Below, piece by piece: positions 37,346-48,435 of a DNA stretch of 64,000 nucleotides. How positions within the stretch are numbered: position 1 is the first letter of the stretch; every line of letters begins with the position of its first letter. Source of the DNA: Pantoea sp. Ep11b (GTDB lineage: Bacteria > Pseudomonadota > Gammaproteobacteria > Enterobacterales > Enterobacteriaceae); assembly GCF_040783975.1 (NCBI RefSeq), contig NZ_CP160631.1, forward strand, positions 682,001 to 746,000, given 5' to 3'. The position numbers and the translations under genes are program-made. Below the pieces are notes generated by a model, which saw nothing but the letters and a program-made list of their open reading frames with translations, was not told the origin of the DNA and made no database searches.

Positions 37346-37960
37346 ATGGATAACATCGCAGAACCCGCCCGCGTCCCCCATTCGCGCATTGAAGATGCGC
37401 TGGCGATGGTGCTGGGCACCCTGATGGTCTCGTTCGGCGTCATCATGCTGAAACAGGCAGGCGCCCTGACCGGCAGCACCGCCGGTATCGCCTTTCTGAT
37501 CAGTTACCTCTCGCCGCTGTCGTTTGGCGGCGCCTTCTTCCTGATCAACATTCCCTTTTACTGGCTGGCGGTAAAACGCATGGGCTGGGAATTTACCCTG
37601 AAAACCTTCTGCGCCGTCGGTCTGGTGTCGCTGTTTACCCAGCTGCATCCGCTGTTCGTCCACTTTTCCGATCTCAACCCCTTCTATGCGACACTGTTCG
37701 GTAACGTCATCATGGGAATCGGGTTTATAGTGTTGTTTCGTCATAAAGCGAGCCTGGGCGGCATCAACATTCTGGCGCTGTGGCTTCAGGATCGCTTTGG
37801 GATCCGCGCAGGAAAACTGCAAATGGCGGTGGACACCTGCGTCGTGCTGGCCTCCCTGTTTGTGGTGAGTGGCCCGATCCTGCTCGCTTCGATTGCGGGG
37901 GCGGTGATCCTGAATCTGATTATTGCAATGAACCACCGTCCGGGACGCTACCGGGTTTAA
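37346..37960 (+). CDS. YitT-family membrane protein
   Basis: 204 residues with five to six predicted membrane helices (DUF161/YitT_membrane). Typical features are the early [27 protein letters not shown] segment and the [17 protein letters not shown] segment. No molecular function is established for the family. The ATG follows a run of C residues and has no clear ribosome site, so the true start could differ (an internal Met lies at residue 21). It lies between an AsnC-type regulator and tyrB and may be a transporter controlled by that regulator. Confidence 0.78.
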   Translation: MDNIAEPARVPHSRIEDALAMVLGTLMVSFGVIMLKQAGALTGSTAGIAFLISYLSPLSFGGAFFLINIPFYWLAVKRMGWEFTLKTFCAVGLVSLFTQLHPLFVHFSDLNPFYATLFGNVIMGIGFIVLFRHKASLGGINILALWLQDRFGIRAGKLQMAVDTCVVLASLFVVSGPILLASIAGAVILNLIIAMNHRPGRYRV

Positions 37961-38000
37961 CCCGTTTTTTACCTCTGGACCAATCTTGGAGACCTATACC

Positions 38001-39194
38001 GTGTTTCAAAACGTTGATGCCTATGCTGGCGATCCGATTCTGTCGTTGATGGAAGCCTTCAAACAAGACCCGCGCGAACACAAAGTTAACCTGAGTATCG
38101 GGCTCTATTATGACGAACAGAACATCATCCCACAGCTGAAGGCCGTGGCGGCTGCCGAAGAGCAGATCTATGCTGAGCCGCATCAGGCATCGCTCTATCT
38201 GCCAATGGAAGGGCTGAACAGCTACCGGAGTGCGATTGCACCGCTGCTGTTCGGGGCAGATCATCCGATGTTGCAGGCGGGCCGTATCGCTTCGATTCAG
38301 ACGCTGGGCGGCTCGGGCGCGCTGAAAGTGGGCGCCGATTTCCTGAAACGCTATTTCCCGCAGTCCGCTGTCTGGGTCAGCGATCCGACCTGGGAAAACC
38401 ATATCGCGATCTTCAACGGTGCCGGTTTTGAGGTGAACACTTACCCCTGGTATGACGCAGACACTCACGGTGTGCGCTTTGATGCCTTTATCAGCACCCT
38501 GAAAACCCTGCCGGCCCGGAGCATCGTTCTGCTGCACCCCTGCTGCCATAACCCGACCGGTGCCGACCTGACGGACGCGCAGTGGGATGAAACCATTGAG
38601 GTGCTGAAAGCGCAGCAGCTGATTCCTTTCCTGGATATCGCCTATCAGGGCTTTGGTGCCGGTATGCAGCAGGATGCTTATGCGCTGCGCGCCGTCGCAG
38701 CCGCCGGTCTGCCCGCGCTGGTGAGCAACTCCTTCTCCAAAATCTTCTCGCTCTACGGTGAGCGCGTGGGGGGGCTCTCTATCGTCTGCGACAGCGCCGA
38801 AGAGTCAGCGCGCGTGCTGGGCCAGCTTAAAGCGACCGTTCGTCGTAACTACTCCAGCCCGCCGAACTTTGGTGCGCAGGTCGTGGCGCGGGTCCTCAAC
38901 GATGAGGCGCTGAAAGCGAGCTGGCTGGCAGAAGTGGAGGCGATGCGTCTGCGTATCCTCGCGATGCGTGAGTCATTAGTCGAAGTGTTGCGCACCGCGC
39001 TGCCGGGCAAAAACTTTGACTACCTGCTGAAACAGCGCGGCATGTTCAGCTATACCGGACTGAGCGCGCAGCAGGTCGATCGTCTGCGCAACGAGTTTGG
39101 CATCTACCTGGTGGGCAGTGGCCGTATGTGCGTCGCCGGTCTGAACAGCAAAAACGTGCATCAGGTGGCTGAAGCCTTTGCCGCCGTGATGTAA
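38001..39194 (+). CDS. tyrB: Aromatic amino acid aminotransferase TyrB
   Basis: 397 residues from the GTG at 38001, which matches the E. coli start (MFQ) and has GGAG nine bases upstream. PLP enzyme of class I; the Schiff-base lysine is in [17 protein letters not shown] (~245), and [10 protein letters not shown] (~190) is the cofactor region. Makes tyrosine, phenylalanine and leucine from their keto acids. I found no clear TyrR box in the short 40-bp upstream gap. Confidence 0.96.
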   Translation: MFQNVDAYAGDPILSLMEAFKQDPREHKVNLSIGLYYDEQNIIPQLKAVAAAEEQIYAEPHQASLYLPMEGLNSYRSAIAPLLFGADHPMLQAGRIASIQTLGGSGALKVGADFLKRYFPQSAVWVSDPTWENHIAIFNGAGFEVNTYPWYDADTHGVRFDAFISTLKTLPARSIVLLHPCCHNPTGADLTDAQWDETIEVLKAQQLIPFLDIAYQGFGAGMQQDAYALRAVAAAGLPALVSNSFSKIFSLYGERVGGLSIVCDSAEESARVLGQLKATVRRNYSSPPNFGAQVVARVLNDEALKASWLAEVEAMRLRILAMRESLVEVLRTALPGKNFDYLLKQRGMFSYTGLSAQQVDRLRNEFGIYLVGSGRMCVAGLNSKNVHQVAEAFAAVM

Positions 39195-39210
39195 CGGTTG
39201 CCACGCTGTG

Positions 39211-39246
39211 AAAAAACCGCCGGGTTCGATCCGGCGGTTTTTTTAT
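39211..39246 (+). terminator. tyrB terminator
   Basis: AAAAAACCGCCGG-GTTCGAT-CCGGCGGTTTTTTT; A-tract and T-tract could make it bidirectional. Confidence 0.93.
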
Positions 39247-39313
39247 GGGTCAGGGTTTACCTTTGGGCGACATGCTGCACACTTAAACGGGACAACCGTT
39301 CAAGGAAAACGTT

Positions 39314-39733
39314 ATGTGGCATCAACAGACCCTCACGCTGAGCGCGAAGTCGCGCGGCTTTCATCTGGTGACCGATGAGATTGTCGGATCGCTCTCCGGC
39401 CTGCGGGATATCAAAACCGGCCTGCTGCATCTGCTGTTACAGCATACGTCGGCGTCGTTAACCTTAAATGAGAACTGTGATCCGACGGTGCGCAGCGATA
39501 TGGAGCAGCATTTCATGCGGCATGTGCCGGAAAATGCACCTTATCAGCACGACTACGAAGGACGCGATGATATGCCCGCACACATCAAATCATCGATCTT
39601 AGGCGTGTCGTTACTTTTACCGGTTCAGCGCGGACGTCTGGTGCTGGGCACCTGGCAGGGTATCTGGCTGGGCGAGCATCGCATTGATGGCGGTGCCAGG
39701 CGAATTGTCGCGACGTTACAGGGGGAAGCGTAA
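39314..39733 (+). CDS. yjbQ: YjbQ, UPF0047 protein
   Basis: 139 residues. The conserved [20 protein letters not shown] and [11 protein letters not shown] segments define the family, which has been reported to have thiamine phosphate synthase activity in vitro; physiological role unclear. The stop overlaps the yjbR start by one base (TAATG), as in E. coli where the two are adjacent. Confidence 0.94.
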   Translation: MWHQQTLTLSAKSRGFHLVTDEIVGSLSGLRDIKTGLLHLLLQHTSASLTLNENCDPTVRSDMEQHFMRHVPENAPYQHDYEGRDDMPAHIKSSILGVSLLLPVQRGRLVLGTWQGIWLGEHRIDGGARRIVATLQGEA

Positions 39734-40056
39734 TGAATAACTCAGACTTACTGACCTATTGTATGAGCAAGCCGGGCGCGGAGCAGAGCGTCCACAGTGA
39801 CTGGAAAGCCACGCAGATTAAGAGCAATGGCGTGCTGTTTGCGATGGTGCACGAGGCCAAAGGGCGGCCCGCGATATCGCTGAAATCGACGCCCGCGCTG
39901 GCCGAGTTACTGCGCGAAGAGCATAGCGACATTATTCCCAGCGAACATCTGAATAAGTCCCACTGGAGCACACTGTTTCTCGACGGTTCGCTCAAAGATT
40001 CGCAGATCTACTATCTGATCGACGCCTCCTGGCAGCAGGTGGCGGCGGGGCGGTAG
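39733..40056 (+). CDS. yjbR: YjbR, MmcQ/YjbR family protein
   Basis: 107 residues. Small CyaY-like alpha/beta fold with a putative double-stranded DNA-binding surface; conserved CMSKPGAEQSVHSDWKATQ, SLKSTPALAELLRE and HWSTLFLDGSL. About 11 residues shorter at the C-terminus than E. coli YjbR. Function unknown. Translationally coupled to yjbQ. Confidence 0.93.
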   Translation: MNNSDLLTYCMSKPGAEQSVHSDWKATQIKSNGVLFAMVHEAKGRPAISLKSTPALAELLREEHSDIIPSEHLNKSHWSTLFLDGSLKDSQIYYLIDASWQQVAAGR

Positions 40057-40060
40057 ACAG

Positions 40061-40092
40061 CAAAAAACCCTCTTACCTGAGCAAGAGGGTTA
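40061..40092 (-). terminator. Alcohol dehydrogenase terminator
   Basis: On the minus strand AACCCTCTT-GCTCAGGT-AAGAGGGTT followed by TTTTGC; may also serve yjbR. Confidence 0.8.
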
Positions 40093-40104
40093 AGCGCAGG
40101 ACGG

Positions 40105-41169
40105 TTACGCGGCAGACTGCTCGCGCAGCGTGTTGATGTCGATAACAAAGCGGTACTTCACGTCGCTTTTCAGCATACGTTCATAGGCGTCGTTAATCTG
40201 GTCCATCGCAATCAGTTCAATGTCTGAGGTGATGTTGTGCTTGCCACAGAAATCGAGCATCTCCTGCGTTTCCGCGATACCGCCGATCAGTGAACCGGCG
40301 ATGCTGCGGCGCTTAAAGATCAGGTTAAACACCTGAGGTGCCGGGTGATCGTGCTCCGGCGCACCGACCAGCGTCATGTTGCCATCGAGCTTCAGCAGAG
40401 TAATGAACGGGTTGAGATCGTGCTGCGCCGCCACGGTGTTGAGGATAAAGTCGAAGCTGTTTGCGTGCTGCGCCATCTGCGCCGGATCTTTAGAGATAAC
40501 CACCTCATCGGCGCCCAGACGCTTGCCATCTTCGATCTTAGAGGCCGAGGTGGTGAACAGCACTACATGCGCACCCATCGCGTGGGCGATCTTCACACCC
40601 ATGTGGCCCAGACCGCCTAAACCGACGATGCCCACTTTTTTACCCGGGCCGACATTCCAGTGACGCAGCGGGGAGTAGGTGGTAATCCCGGCGCACAGCA
40701 GCGGTGCCACGCCCGCCAGCTCCAGGTTTTCGGGAATGCGCAGCACAAAGCTCTCATCCACCACCATTGATGTGGAGTAGCCGCCGTAGGTAATCGCGCC
40801 GGTTTCGCGATCTTCACCGTTGTAGGTGCCGACAAACCCGTTTTCGCAGTACTGCTCCAGACCCTGCTGACAGCTCGGACAGCTGCGGCAGGAGTCGACC
40901 ATGCAGCCCACGCCAACCAGATCGCCGACTTTATATTTCTGCGTCTGCGGCCCAACGGCGGTTACGCGACCGACAATTTCATGACCCGGCACAACAGGGA
41001 AAATCGTGTTTTTCCACTCATTACGGGCCTGATGCAGATCGGAATGGCAAACGCCGCAGAACAGCACTTCAAGCTGGACGTCATGGGCGCGCAGCTCACG
41101 CGGCTTGAAATCGAACGGTGCCAGTTTGGATTTTGCATCCTGAGCAGCATACGCATGCGTAATATTCAT
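40105..41169 (-). CDS. Zinc-dependent NADP alcohol/aldehyde reductase, YahK-like
   Basis: 354 residues. Catalytic-zinc ligands in CGVCHSDLH (~38) and GHE, structural-zinc cysteines in CRSCPSCQQGLEQYC (~95), and the nucleotide-binding GLGGLGHMGVKIAHAMGA (~180). Very like E. coli YahK (broad aldehyde reductase, NADPH). GGAG precedes the chosen ATG. The gene lies between yjbR and uvrA, which are neighbours in E. coli, so it is a lineage-specific insertion. Confidence 0.88.
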   Translation of the reverse strand: MNITHAYAAQDAKSKLAPFDFKPRELRAHDVQLEVLFCGVCHSDLHQARNEWKNTIFPVVPGHEIVGRVTAVGPQTQKYKVGDLVGVGCMVDSCRSCPSCQQGLEQYCENGFVGTYNGEDRETGAITYGGYSTSMVVDESFVLRIPENLELAGVAPLLCAGITTYSPLRHWNVGPGKKVGIVGLGGLGHMGVKIAHAMGAHVVLFTTSASKIEDGKRLGADEVVISKDPAQMAQHANSFDFILNTVAAQHDLNPFITLLKLDGNMTLVGAPEHDHPAPQVFNLIFKRRSIAGSLIGGIAETQEMLDFCGKHNITSDIELIAMDQINDAYERMLKSDVKYRFVIDINTLREQSAA

Positions 41170-41299
41170 GGTGTCTCCAGTTTCGATGTGTCGTGAGTTT
41201 TTCTGATGAAGTGCAGCCGTCTGAACGGGCTGCAAAAACAGGGCGACGCAGGGCGTGCCAAAGAGGAACCGCTTAAGGATAGTCAGCGTGGTGAAAAGC

Positions 41300-41313
41300 G
41301 TATATGCCTATAC
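41300..41313. promoter_or_regulatory. Short inverted repeat before the dehydrogenase gene
   Basis: GTATA-TGCC-TATAC, ~130 bp upstream of the dehydrogenase ATG. Could be an operator; no regulator is assigned. Confidence 0.25.
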
Positions 41314-41366
41314 ATGTCTGAATCTTGCCTGATCCTGCATTTTTCTGGCTGAATCGGCAGGGGCAA

Positions 41367-41394
41367 TAAAAAAGGCCCGCACGCGGCGGGCCTG
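41367..41394 (-). terminator. uvrA terminator
   Basis: On the minus strand AGGCCCGC-CGCGT-GCGGGCCT followed by TTTTTATT, just after the uvrA stop. Confidence 0.9.
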
Positions 41395-41400
41395 AGGGAA

Positions 41401-44229
<2,829 letters not shown>

Positions 44230-44310
44230 TCACCTTTCCCGGTTAGCAGCACTCACCGCGCCTTGCCGACACGGCCAGAATAAACGTGTCATTATGGCAC
44301 AAAAAATAGA

Positions 44311-44326
44311 CTGAATAAATATCCAG
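44311..44326. promoter_or_regulatory. SOS box between uvrA and ssb
   Basis: CTGAATAAATATCCAG (minus: CTGGATATTTATTCAG) matches CTG-N10-CAG with an AT-rich centre. It lies 81 bp before uvrA and 126 bp before ssb, as in E. coli where LexA controls both. Confidence 0.9.
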
Positions 44327-44452
44327 TACTCTGTGGTCCGGGCGGCGGGCAGATTAAAACTGGAACCCCGCTCTAAAGTGGGAAACAGTGCGCAGGACGT
44401 GTTAGAATTGATGGATTAGACTGTATGCATTAACTCATCGGGAGACAGCAAC

Positions 44453-44992
44453 ATGGCCAGTCGTGGCGTTAACAAAGTGATTCTTGTCGGGAATCTGGGT
44501 CAGGATCCGGAAGTACGTTATATGCCCAATGGCGGCGCGGTTGCGAACATTACGCTGGCGACGTCTGAGAGCTGGCGTGACAAGCAGACCGGTGAAAACA
44601 AAGAGATCACCGAGTGGCACCGCGTGGTGCTGTTTGGCAAACTGGCTGAAGTCGCGGGCGAATACCTGAAAAAAGGATCGCAGGTCTACATCGAAGGCCA
44701 GCTGCGTACCCGTAAATGGCAGGATCAGGGTGGCCAGGAGCGTTACACCACAGAAGTGGTCGTGAACGTCGGTGGCACCATGCAGATGCTGGGTGGCCGT
44801 CAGCAGGGCGGTAACGCCGGTGCGCAGGGCGGTGGCAACAACAACGGCTGGGGTCAGCCGCAGCAGCCGCAGGGCAACAACAACCAGTTCAGCGGCGGCG
44901 CGCAGTCCCGTCCGCAGCAGCAGCCACAGAGCGCACCTGCCAGCAACAACAACGAACCGCCAATGGATTTCGACGACGATATTCCGTTCTGA
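44453..44992 (+). CDS. ssb: Single-stranded DNA-binding protein
   Basis: 179 residues. N-terminal OB fold (~1-112), a Gly/Gln/Asn-rich linker and the acidic tip MDFDDDIPF that docks repair and replication proteins. The ATG follows GGGAG. Divergent from uvrA. Confidence 0.98.
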   Translation: MASRGVNKVILVGNLGQDPEVRYMPNGGAVANITLATSESWRDKQTGENKEITEWHRVVLFGKLAEVAGEYLKKGSQVYIEGQLRTRKWQDQGGQERYTTEVVVNVGGTMQMLGGRQQGGNAGAQGGGNNNGWGQPQQPQGNNNQFSGGAQSRPQQQPQSAPASNNNEPPMDFDDDIPF

Positions 44993-45015
44993 TTCCACTG
45001 GCAGAAAGAGTGCCG

Positions 45016-45041
45016 AAAAGCCCGCGATGCGGGCTTTTTTT
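45016..45041 (+). terminator. ssb terminator
   Basis: AAAAGCCCGC-GAT-GCGGGCTTTTTTT after ssb. Confidence 0.93.
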
Positions 45042-45250
45042 ATGCGCTGTGTCCATGTTCCCGCGCCGATCGCGCTGCCGGTGTCGCGTTCCTGCGCGGC
45101 ACGTCGCCGGATAGCCGCAGCGGCGAGCACACCTCATACCATGAATACGTCTGCTGTGCCGTCGTGCACACAGTGAATCGCAATTTTTTGCATTTTGCCC
45201 CCGGTCGCAGGCATTCTGAAGGTCACATCGGTTCAGAAGAGGAGTCAATC

Positions 45251-46078
45251 GTGGAAGGTGTTCCGGCGAGTTTCCCGTATGAGAAAGATCGCGCCTGTTT
45301 CCGGCAACCTGCCGGACTGCCCGGTGTGGAACTCTATCAGGCCCACATCTCCCGTTACGCCTTTGAGCCCCACACCCATGAAGCCTTTGGGATTGGCACT
45401 ATCGAAGCGGGCGCGCAGCGTTTCCGCTATCGCGGCACCCAGTATACGGCACCGGTCAACTCGCTGGTCACGATGAACCCGGATGAGCTGCACACCGGCG
45501 AGTCGGCGTGCGAGGAGGGGTGGCGCTATCAGATGATCTATATCCAGCCGCAGCGGATGGAGGAGCTGACCGGCGACCGCGGCTGGTGGTTTAACGAGGC
45601 GCTGCTGACCGATCCGCGCGTGGCACAGCCGCTTTCCCGCACGCTGGCCGGGCTCTGGCAGGCGGAGTCTGAGCTGGCACGTCATGGCCTGCTCGCGGAA
45701 CTGCTGCTGCAGATCCGGCCGCTGGCACGCATGGCCTCGCCGGGCCGGATCGAAACCGGTCATCGTTTTGACCTGGTGCGTGATTATCTGCGTGCGAACC
45801 TGGCCGAGCCGGTACGGCTGGATGAGCTGGCGGCGCTGGCTTCGCTGTCGCCGTGGCACTTCTTACGCGCCTTTCGTCAGCACTATCACGTCACGCCACA
45901 TCAGATGCTGATGGCCTTCCGGCTTTACGAGGCGAAACAGCGGCTGGTGCGGGGTGAACCGGCCGCCAGCGTCGCGGCGGCGGTGGGCTTAACCGATCAG
46001 GCTCATCTGACCCGCGCCTTTGCCCACCGGTATGGCATCACGCCGGGACGCTATCAGAAACAGGTGCGCCAGCCCTGA
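45251..46078 (+). CDS. AraC-family regulator
   Basis: 275 residues from the GTG at 45251 with GAGGAG before it. N-terminal cupin-like sensor (~20-160; HTHEAFGIGTIEAG) and two C-terminal helix-turn-helix motifs (LDELAALASLSPWHFLRAFRQ and VAAAVGLTDQAHLTRAF). Followed 76 bp later on the same strand by an EamA exporter, which it probably controls; AraC-EamA pairs commonly govern amino acid or metabolite efflux. No counterpart between ssb and yjcB in E. coli. Confidence 0.87.
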   Translation: MEGVPASFPYEKDRACFRQPAGLPGVELYQAHISRYAFEPHTHEAFGIGTIEAGAQRFRYRGTQYTAPVNSLVTMNPDELHTGESACEEGWRYQMIYIQPQRMEELTGDRGWWFNEALLTDPRVAQPLSRTLAGLWQAESELARHGLLAELLLQIRPLARMASPGRIETGHRFDLVRDYLRANLAEPVRLDELAALASLSPWHFLRAFRQHYHVTPHQMLMAFRLYEAKQRLVRGEPAASVAAAVGLTDQAHLTRAFAHRYGITPGRYQKQVRQP

Positions 46079-46154
46079 CGCGATCGCAATCTGCTACAAG
46101 CATTGCCCGCCCGAATCCGCCACACTGCCCGAAAACGTCATACGGGAAAAAATC

Positions 46155-47114
46155 ATGTTTGCTGGCGTCATCTTTGCCATCACTGCCGGGCTGATGTGGG
46201 GGCTGATCTTTGTCGGGCCGCTGCTGGTGCCCGATTACCCCGGCGCGCTGCAATCGGCGGGGCGTTATGTCGCCTTTGGCGTGATCGCCCTGCCGCTGGC
46301 CTGGCACGATCGTCGCCGTCTGCGTCAGCTGGTGCGAGCAGACTGGCGCGAAGCCATTAAGCTCTCGCTGGTGGGAAACCTCTTCTATTATGCTTTTCTG
46401 GCGAACGCCATTCAGCGGACCGGCGGACCGGTTTCGACCATGATTATCGGCACGCTGCCGGTCGTGATCGCCGTGACGGCCAATCTCTGTTACGGCCATC
46501 TCGAAGGGCGGCTGTCGTGGCGGCGGCTGTTTCCGGCGCTGATCATGATGGCCGCCGGGCTGCTCTGCGTCAACGCGGCGGAGCTGCAGAATCAGGGCGC
46601 GATGCTGGATCCTGGCCGTTACCTGACCGGGCTTGTGCTGGCGCTGCTGGCCGTGATCTGCTGGACCTGGTATCCGCTGCGCAACGCCCGCTGGCTGCGG
46701 ACGCATCCCGGACTGCGGCCCTCGACCTGGGCCACCGCGCAGGGGCTGGTGACACTGCCGATGGCGCTGGTGATGTATCTGCTGGTCAGCGTGCAGATCG
46801 CCTGGCAGCAGCCCGCATTTTCACTGCCGTTCGGGCCACGGCCCGCCGTGTTTGTCACTCTGATGCTGACGATTGGCCTGCTCTGTTCCTGGCTCGGCAC
46901 CCTGTGCTGGAACGCAGCCAGCCAGCGTCTGCCTACCGTGCTGATGGGGCCGCTGATCGTTTTTGAGATCCTGTTCGGCCTGTTATGGACTTTTCTCTGG
47001 TATCAACGCTGGCCGCCGCAGCTCACCGTCACGGGGATTCTCTGTCTGATGGCGGGCGTAATCTGGGCCATGCGTATCAAACCTCAGCCGCGGGTGGTGT
47101 CGGTGAACGACTAA
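46155..47114 (+). CDS. EamA/DMT-superfamily exporter
   Basis: 319 residues, ten predicted membrane helices in two EamA repeats. Conserved LMWGLIFVGPLL near the start, FYYAFLANAIQRTGGPVSTMI in the first repeat and GTLCWNAASQRLPTVLMGPLIVFE in the second. Family members export amino acids, nucleosides or drugs; the substrate here is unknown. Ends at a good terminator. Confidence 0.86.
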   Translation: MFAGVIFAITAGLMWGLIFVGPLLVPDYPGALQSAGRYVAFGVIALPLAWHDRRRLRQLVRADWREAIKLSLVGNLFYYAFLANAIQRTGGPVSTMIIGTLPVVIAVTANLCYGHLEGRLSWRRLFPALIMMAAGLLCVNAAELQNQGAMLDPGRYLTGLVLALLAVICWTWYPLRNARWLRTHPGLRPSTWATAQGLVTLPMALVMYLLVSVQIAWQQPAFSLPFGPRPAVFVTLMLTIGLLCSWLGTLCWNAASQRLPTVLMGPLIVFEILFGLLWTFLWYQRWPPQLTVTGILCLMAGVIWAMRIKPQPRVVSVND

Positions 47115-47140
47115 CCCCCCACGCGAAACAGCAGGTGATT

Positions 47141-47172
47141 GCCGCGCAGAGACGACGCTGCGCGGCTTTTTA
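47141..47172 (+). terminator. EamA gene terminator
   Basis: GCCGCGCAG-AGACGACG-CTGCGCGGC followed by TTTTT. Confidence 0.9.
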
Positions 47173-47179
47173 AGATTAA

Positions 47180-47240
47180 GCCCTATGCCGATTTGCTCGC
47201 TCTCCGGCAGATTTATGCCGCGAAATCGTTTTCATAGGGC
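47180..47240 (+). other. Nested hairpin element, possible structured RNA
   Basis: Three nested stems: GCCCTATG (47180-47187) with CATAGGGC (47233-47240), CGATTT (47189-47194) with AAATCG (47223-47228), and an inner GGCA/TGCC. It lies just past the EamA terminator in a gene-poor stretch. A small hairpin CTTTTCG-CAC-CGAAAAG follows at 47329-47345. No known RNA family recognised. Confidence 0.35.
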
Positions 47241-47396
47241 GCTGCACCCAGGCGATTCCCCGTGCTTCCCCTGGTTATCCCCCCTTAACCCGTGAAAAAA
47301 AGCCTCTTACACCCGTCTCTCCCCCGATCTTTTCGCACCGAAAAGGGATTCACTGTTCAGATATCGGTCATTAATCAGGGAAAAAGGGACAACATT

Positions 47397-47459
47397 ATGG
47401 ACGTTACGCTTTTATCCACGGCTTTTTATTGTGGTCTGGCCCTGAGAAAAGCGGGTTAA
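47397..47459 (+). CDS. Candidate 20-codon small ORF
   Basis: ATG preceded by AAAGGGA at workable spacing; encodes a 20-residue peptide beginning MDVTLLSTAFY with a hydrophobic middle and a basic end (LRKAG). It could be a leader peptide or chance. Nothing recognised. Confidence 0.25.
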   Translation: MDVTLLSTAFYCGLALRKAG

Positions 47460-47810
47460 AAACCACGATTAACTTCACTCAGTGATAAAGGAGTAAGACA
47501 ATTCCGCCGCTGCGTTAATAAATAAATATTAATCTCTGGCATCAATGATGCGCAATGAAGAGAAGCAGGCGTAAGACAGATAACGTTAGTGTTAAGGAGC
47601 AATAAACTATTTATCCTGGATTATTCCTGGTCCCGGCAGAGGCAATTAACGCACTGCACGACAATTAAAGCGAAGCCGAAAGATTTTCGTCAGGACCATT
47701 GTTAACTTAAAAAAGACGTGACGATTTTTTGGCCGATGTTTAAAGCGGCTTAATCATATTCAGCGTGTTTAGTTCCGGGGATTAGCAGGGCTTATCAGAT
47801 AACGAGAGGG

Positions 47811-47837
47811 CCCGGCCCCGCTGTTAACGGGGCCGGG
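47811..47837 (+). other. GC-rich hairpin before a small ORF
   Basis: CCCGGCCCCG-CTGTTAA-CGGGGCCGGG, a perfect 10-bp GC stem in AT-rich surroundings. It ends directly before the AGGAGG of the 40-codon ORF, so it may act on translation or on RNA stability; no T-run, so not an obvious terminator. Confidence 0.5.
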
Positions 47838-47852
47838 AGGAGGAGAAAAGGC

Positions 47853-47975
47853 GTGGAATGCGAGACTTTTGCTGTTGTGAATCAATTTTACCGCAAAAAA
47901 AGAAGCTTAGCCGTGAAGCCATTCATTAGTTATAAATGGAGCGGAAAAGGGTGCCGCAATTGTCCTGTTAAATGA
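47853..47975 (+). CDS. Candidate 40-codon small ORF, Cys- and Lys-rich
   Basis: GTG start with a near-perfect AGGAGG eight bases upstream. The 40-residue product has an N-terminal VECETFAVVNQFYRKKRS and ends KGCRNCPVK, with a CxxC-like pair. No family recognised. An alternative ATG in another frame at 47858 gives 24 residues. Support is the ribosome site and the hairpin just before it; conservation is needed to call it real. Confidence 0.4.
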   Translation: MECETFAVVNQFYRKKRSLAVKPFISYKWSGKGCRNCPVK

Positions 47976-47987
47976 TCTTCATCTCTT

Positions 47988-48034
47988 CTGGTAAGAACAA
48001 ATCTCAGCGTTAAGTCTAAAAAGCGCGGTAGCAT
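47988..48034 (+). promoter_or_regulatory. JUMPstart/ops-like element
   Basis: CTGGTA (47988-47993), GTTAAG (48009-48014) and CGCGGTAGCAT (48024-48034) occur in the order of the JUMPstart sequence; the last part differs from the RfaH ops core GGCGGTAG in one base. It points towards the flippase genes ~900 bp downstream. Spacing differs from the classical element. Confidence 0.35.
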
Positions 48035-48039
48035 TAGGT

Positions 48040-48435
48040 TCAGCGGTTCTCCGTACCTGACGGATAGTGGTAGACGCTGCGGCTGATATCCAATAAGCGG
48101 CAGCTGCGGCGGGTGCCGATGTCAAAAGTACTCTGCAGAAAATCCACAGCCTGACGTTTTTCATTCGTCGTAAAGAAGTGCTTCAGCACGCTCTGCAGCA
48201 TCTCTTTGTCAGAGTTGAGGATCTGCAGTTCGCGTGTGATGTTCTGCAGTTTTTCTTCCAGATCCTTGATTTTTCTGCCTTCTTCCGAAGACAACCCAGA
48301 AAACTTCTTCTTCCAGCTGTAGAACGTGGCTTCAGAGATGCCTAACTCTTCACAGATTTCCCTGACTTTCACGCCCGATTCAGAAGCTTTAATGGCATTT
48401 GTGATTTGATCTTCGCTGTATCGTGACTTTCTCAT
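48040..48435 (-). CDS. Stand-alone transposase-derived DNA-binding protein
   Basis: 131 residues. The N-terminal part (MRKSRYSEDQITNAIKASES, then VREICEELGISEATFYSWKKKF) is the IS3-family OrfA helix-turn-helix, followed by a leucine-rich coiled coil (~55-88). It runs in frame into what is normally the start of OrfB (KRQAVDFLQSTF, RRSCRLLDISRSVYHY) and stops where the second helix-turn-helix ends. The DDE integrase part is missing, and I see no terminal inverted repeats, so it is not a mobile element. Either a decayed IS fragment or a domesticated regulator. Confidence 0.65.
   Translation of the reverse strand: MRKSRYSEDQITNAIKASESGVKVREICEELGISEATFYSWKKKFSGLSSEEGRKIKDLEEKLQNITRELQILNSDKEMLQSVLKHFFTTNEKRQAVDFLQSTFDIGTRRSCRLLDISRSVYHYPSGTENR

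Larger units (their letters stand above)
47241..47852 (+). other. AT-rich gene-poor leader region
   Basis: About 600 bp of lower GC than the flanks with only one very short open frame (47397-47459) and a GC-rich hairpin (47811-47837). No conserved gene or RNA seen. Confidence 0.5.

Noticed and set aside
44400..44430. Second SOS box (CTGTATGCATTAACTC) before ssb
   Set aside because: Only the left half matches; the CAG half is missing, and the clear box at 44311-44326 suffices.
48040..48435. Active insertion sequence
   Set aside because: No DDE catalytic domain, no terminal inverted repeats and no target duplication seen.
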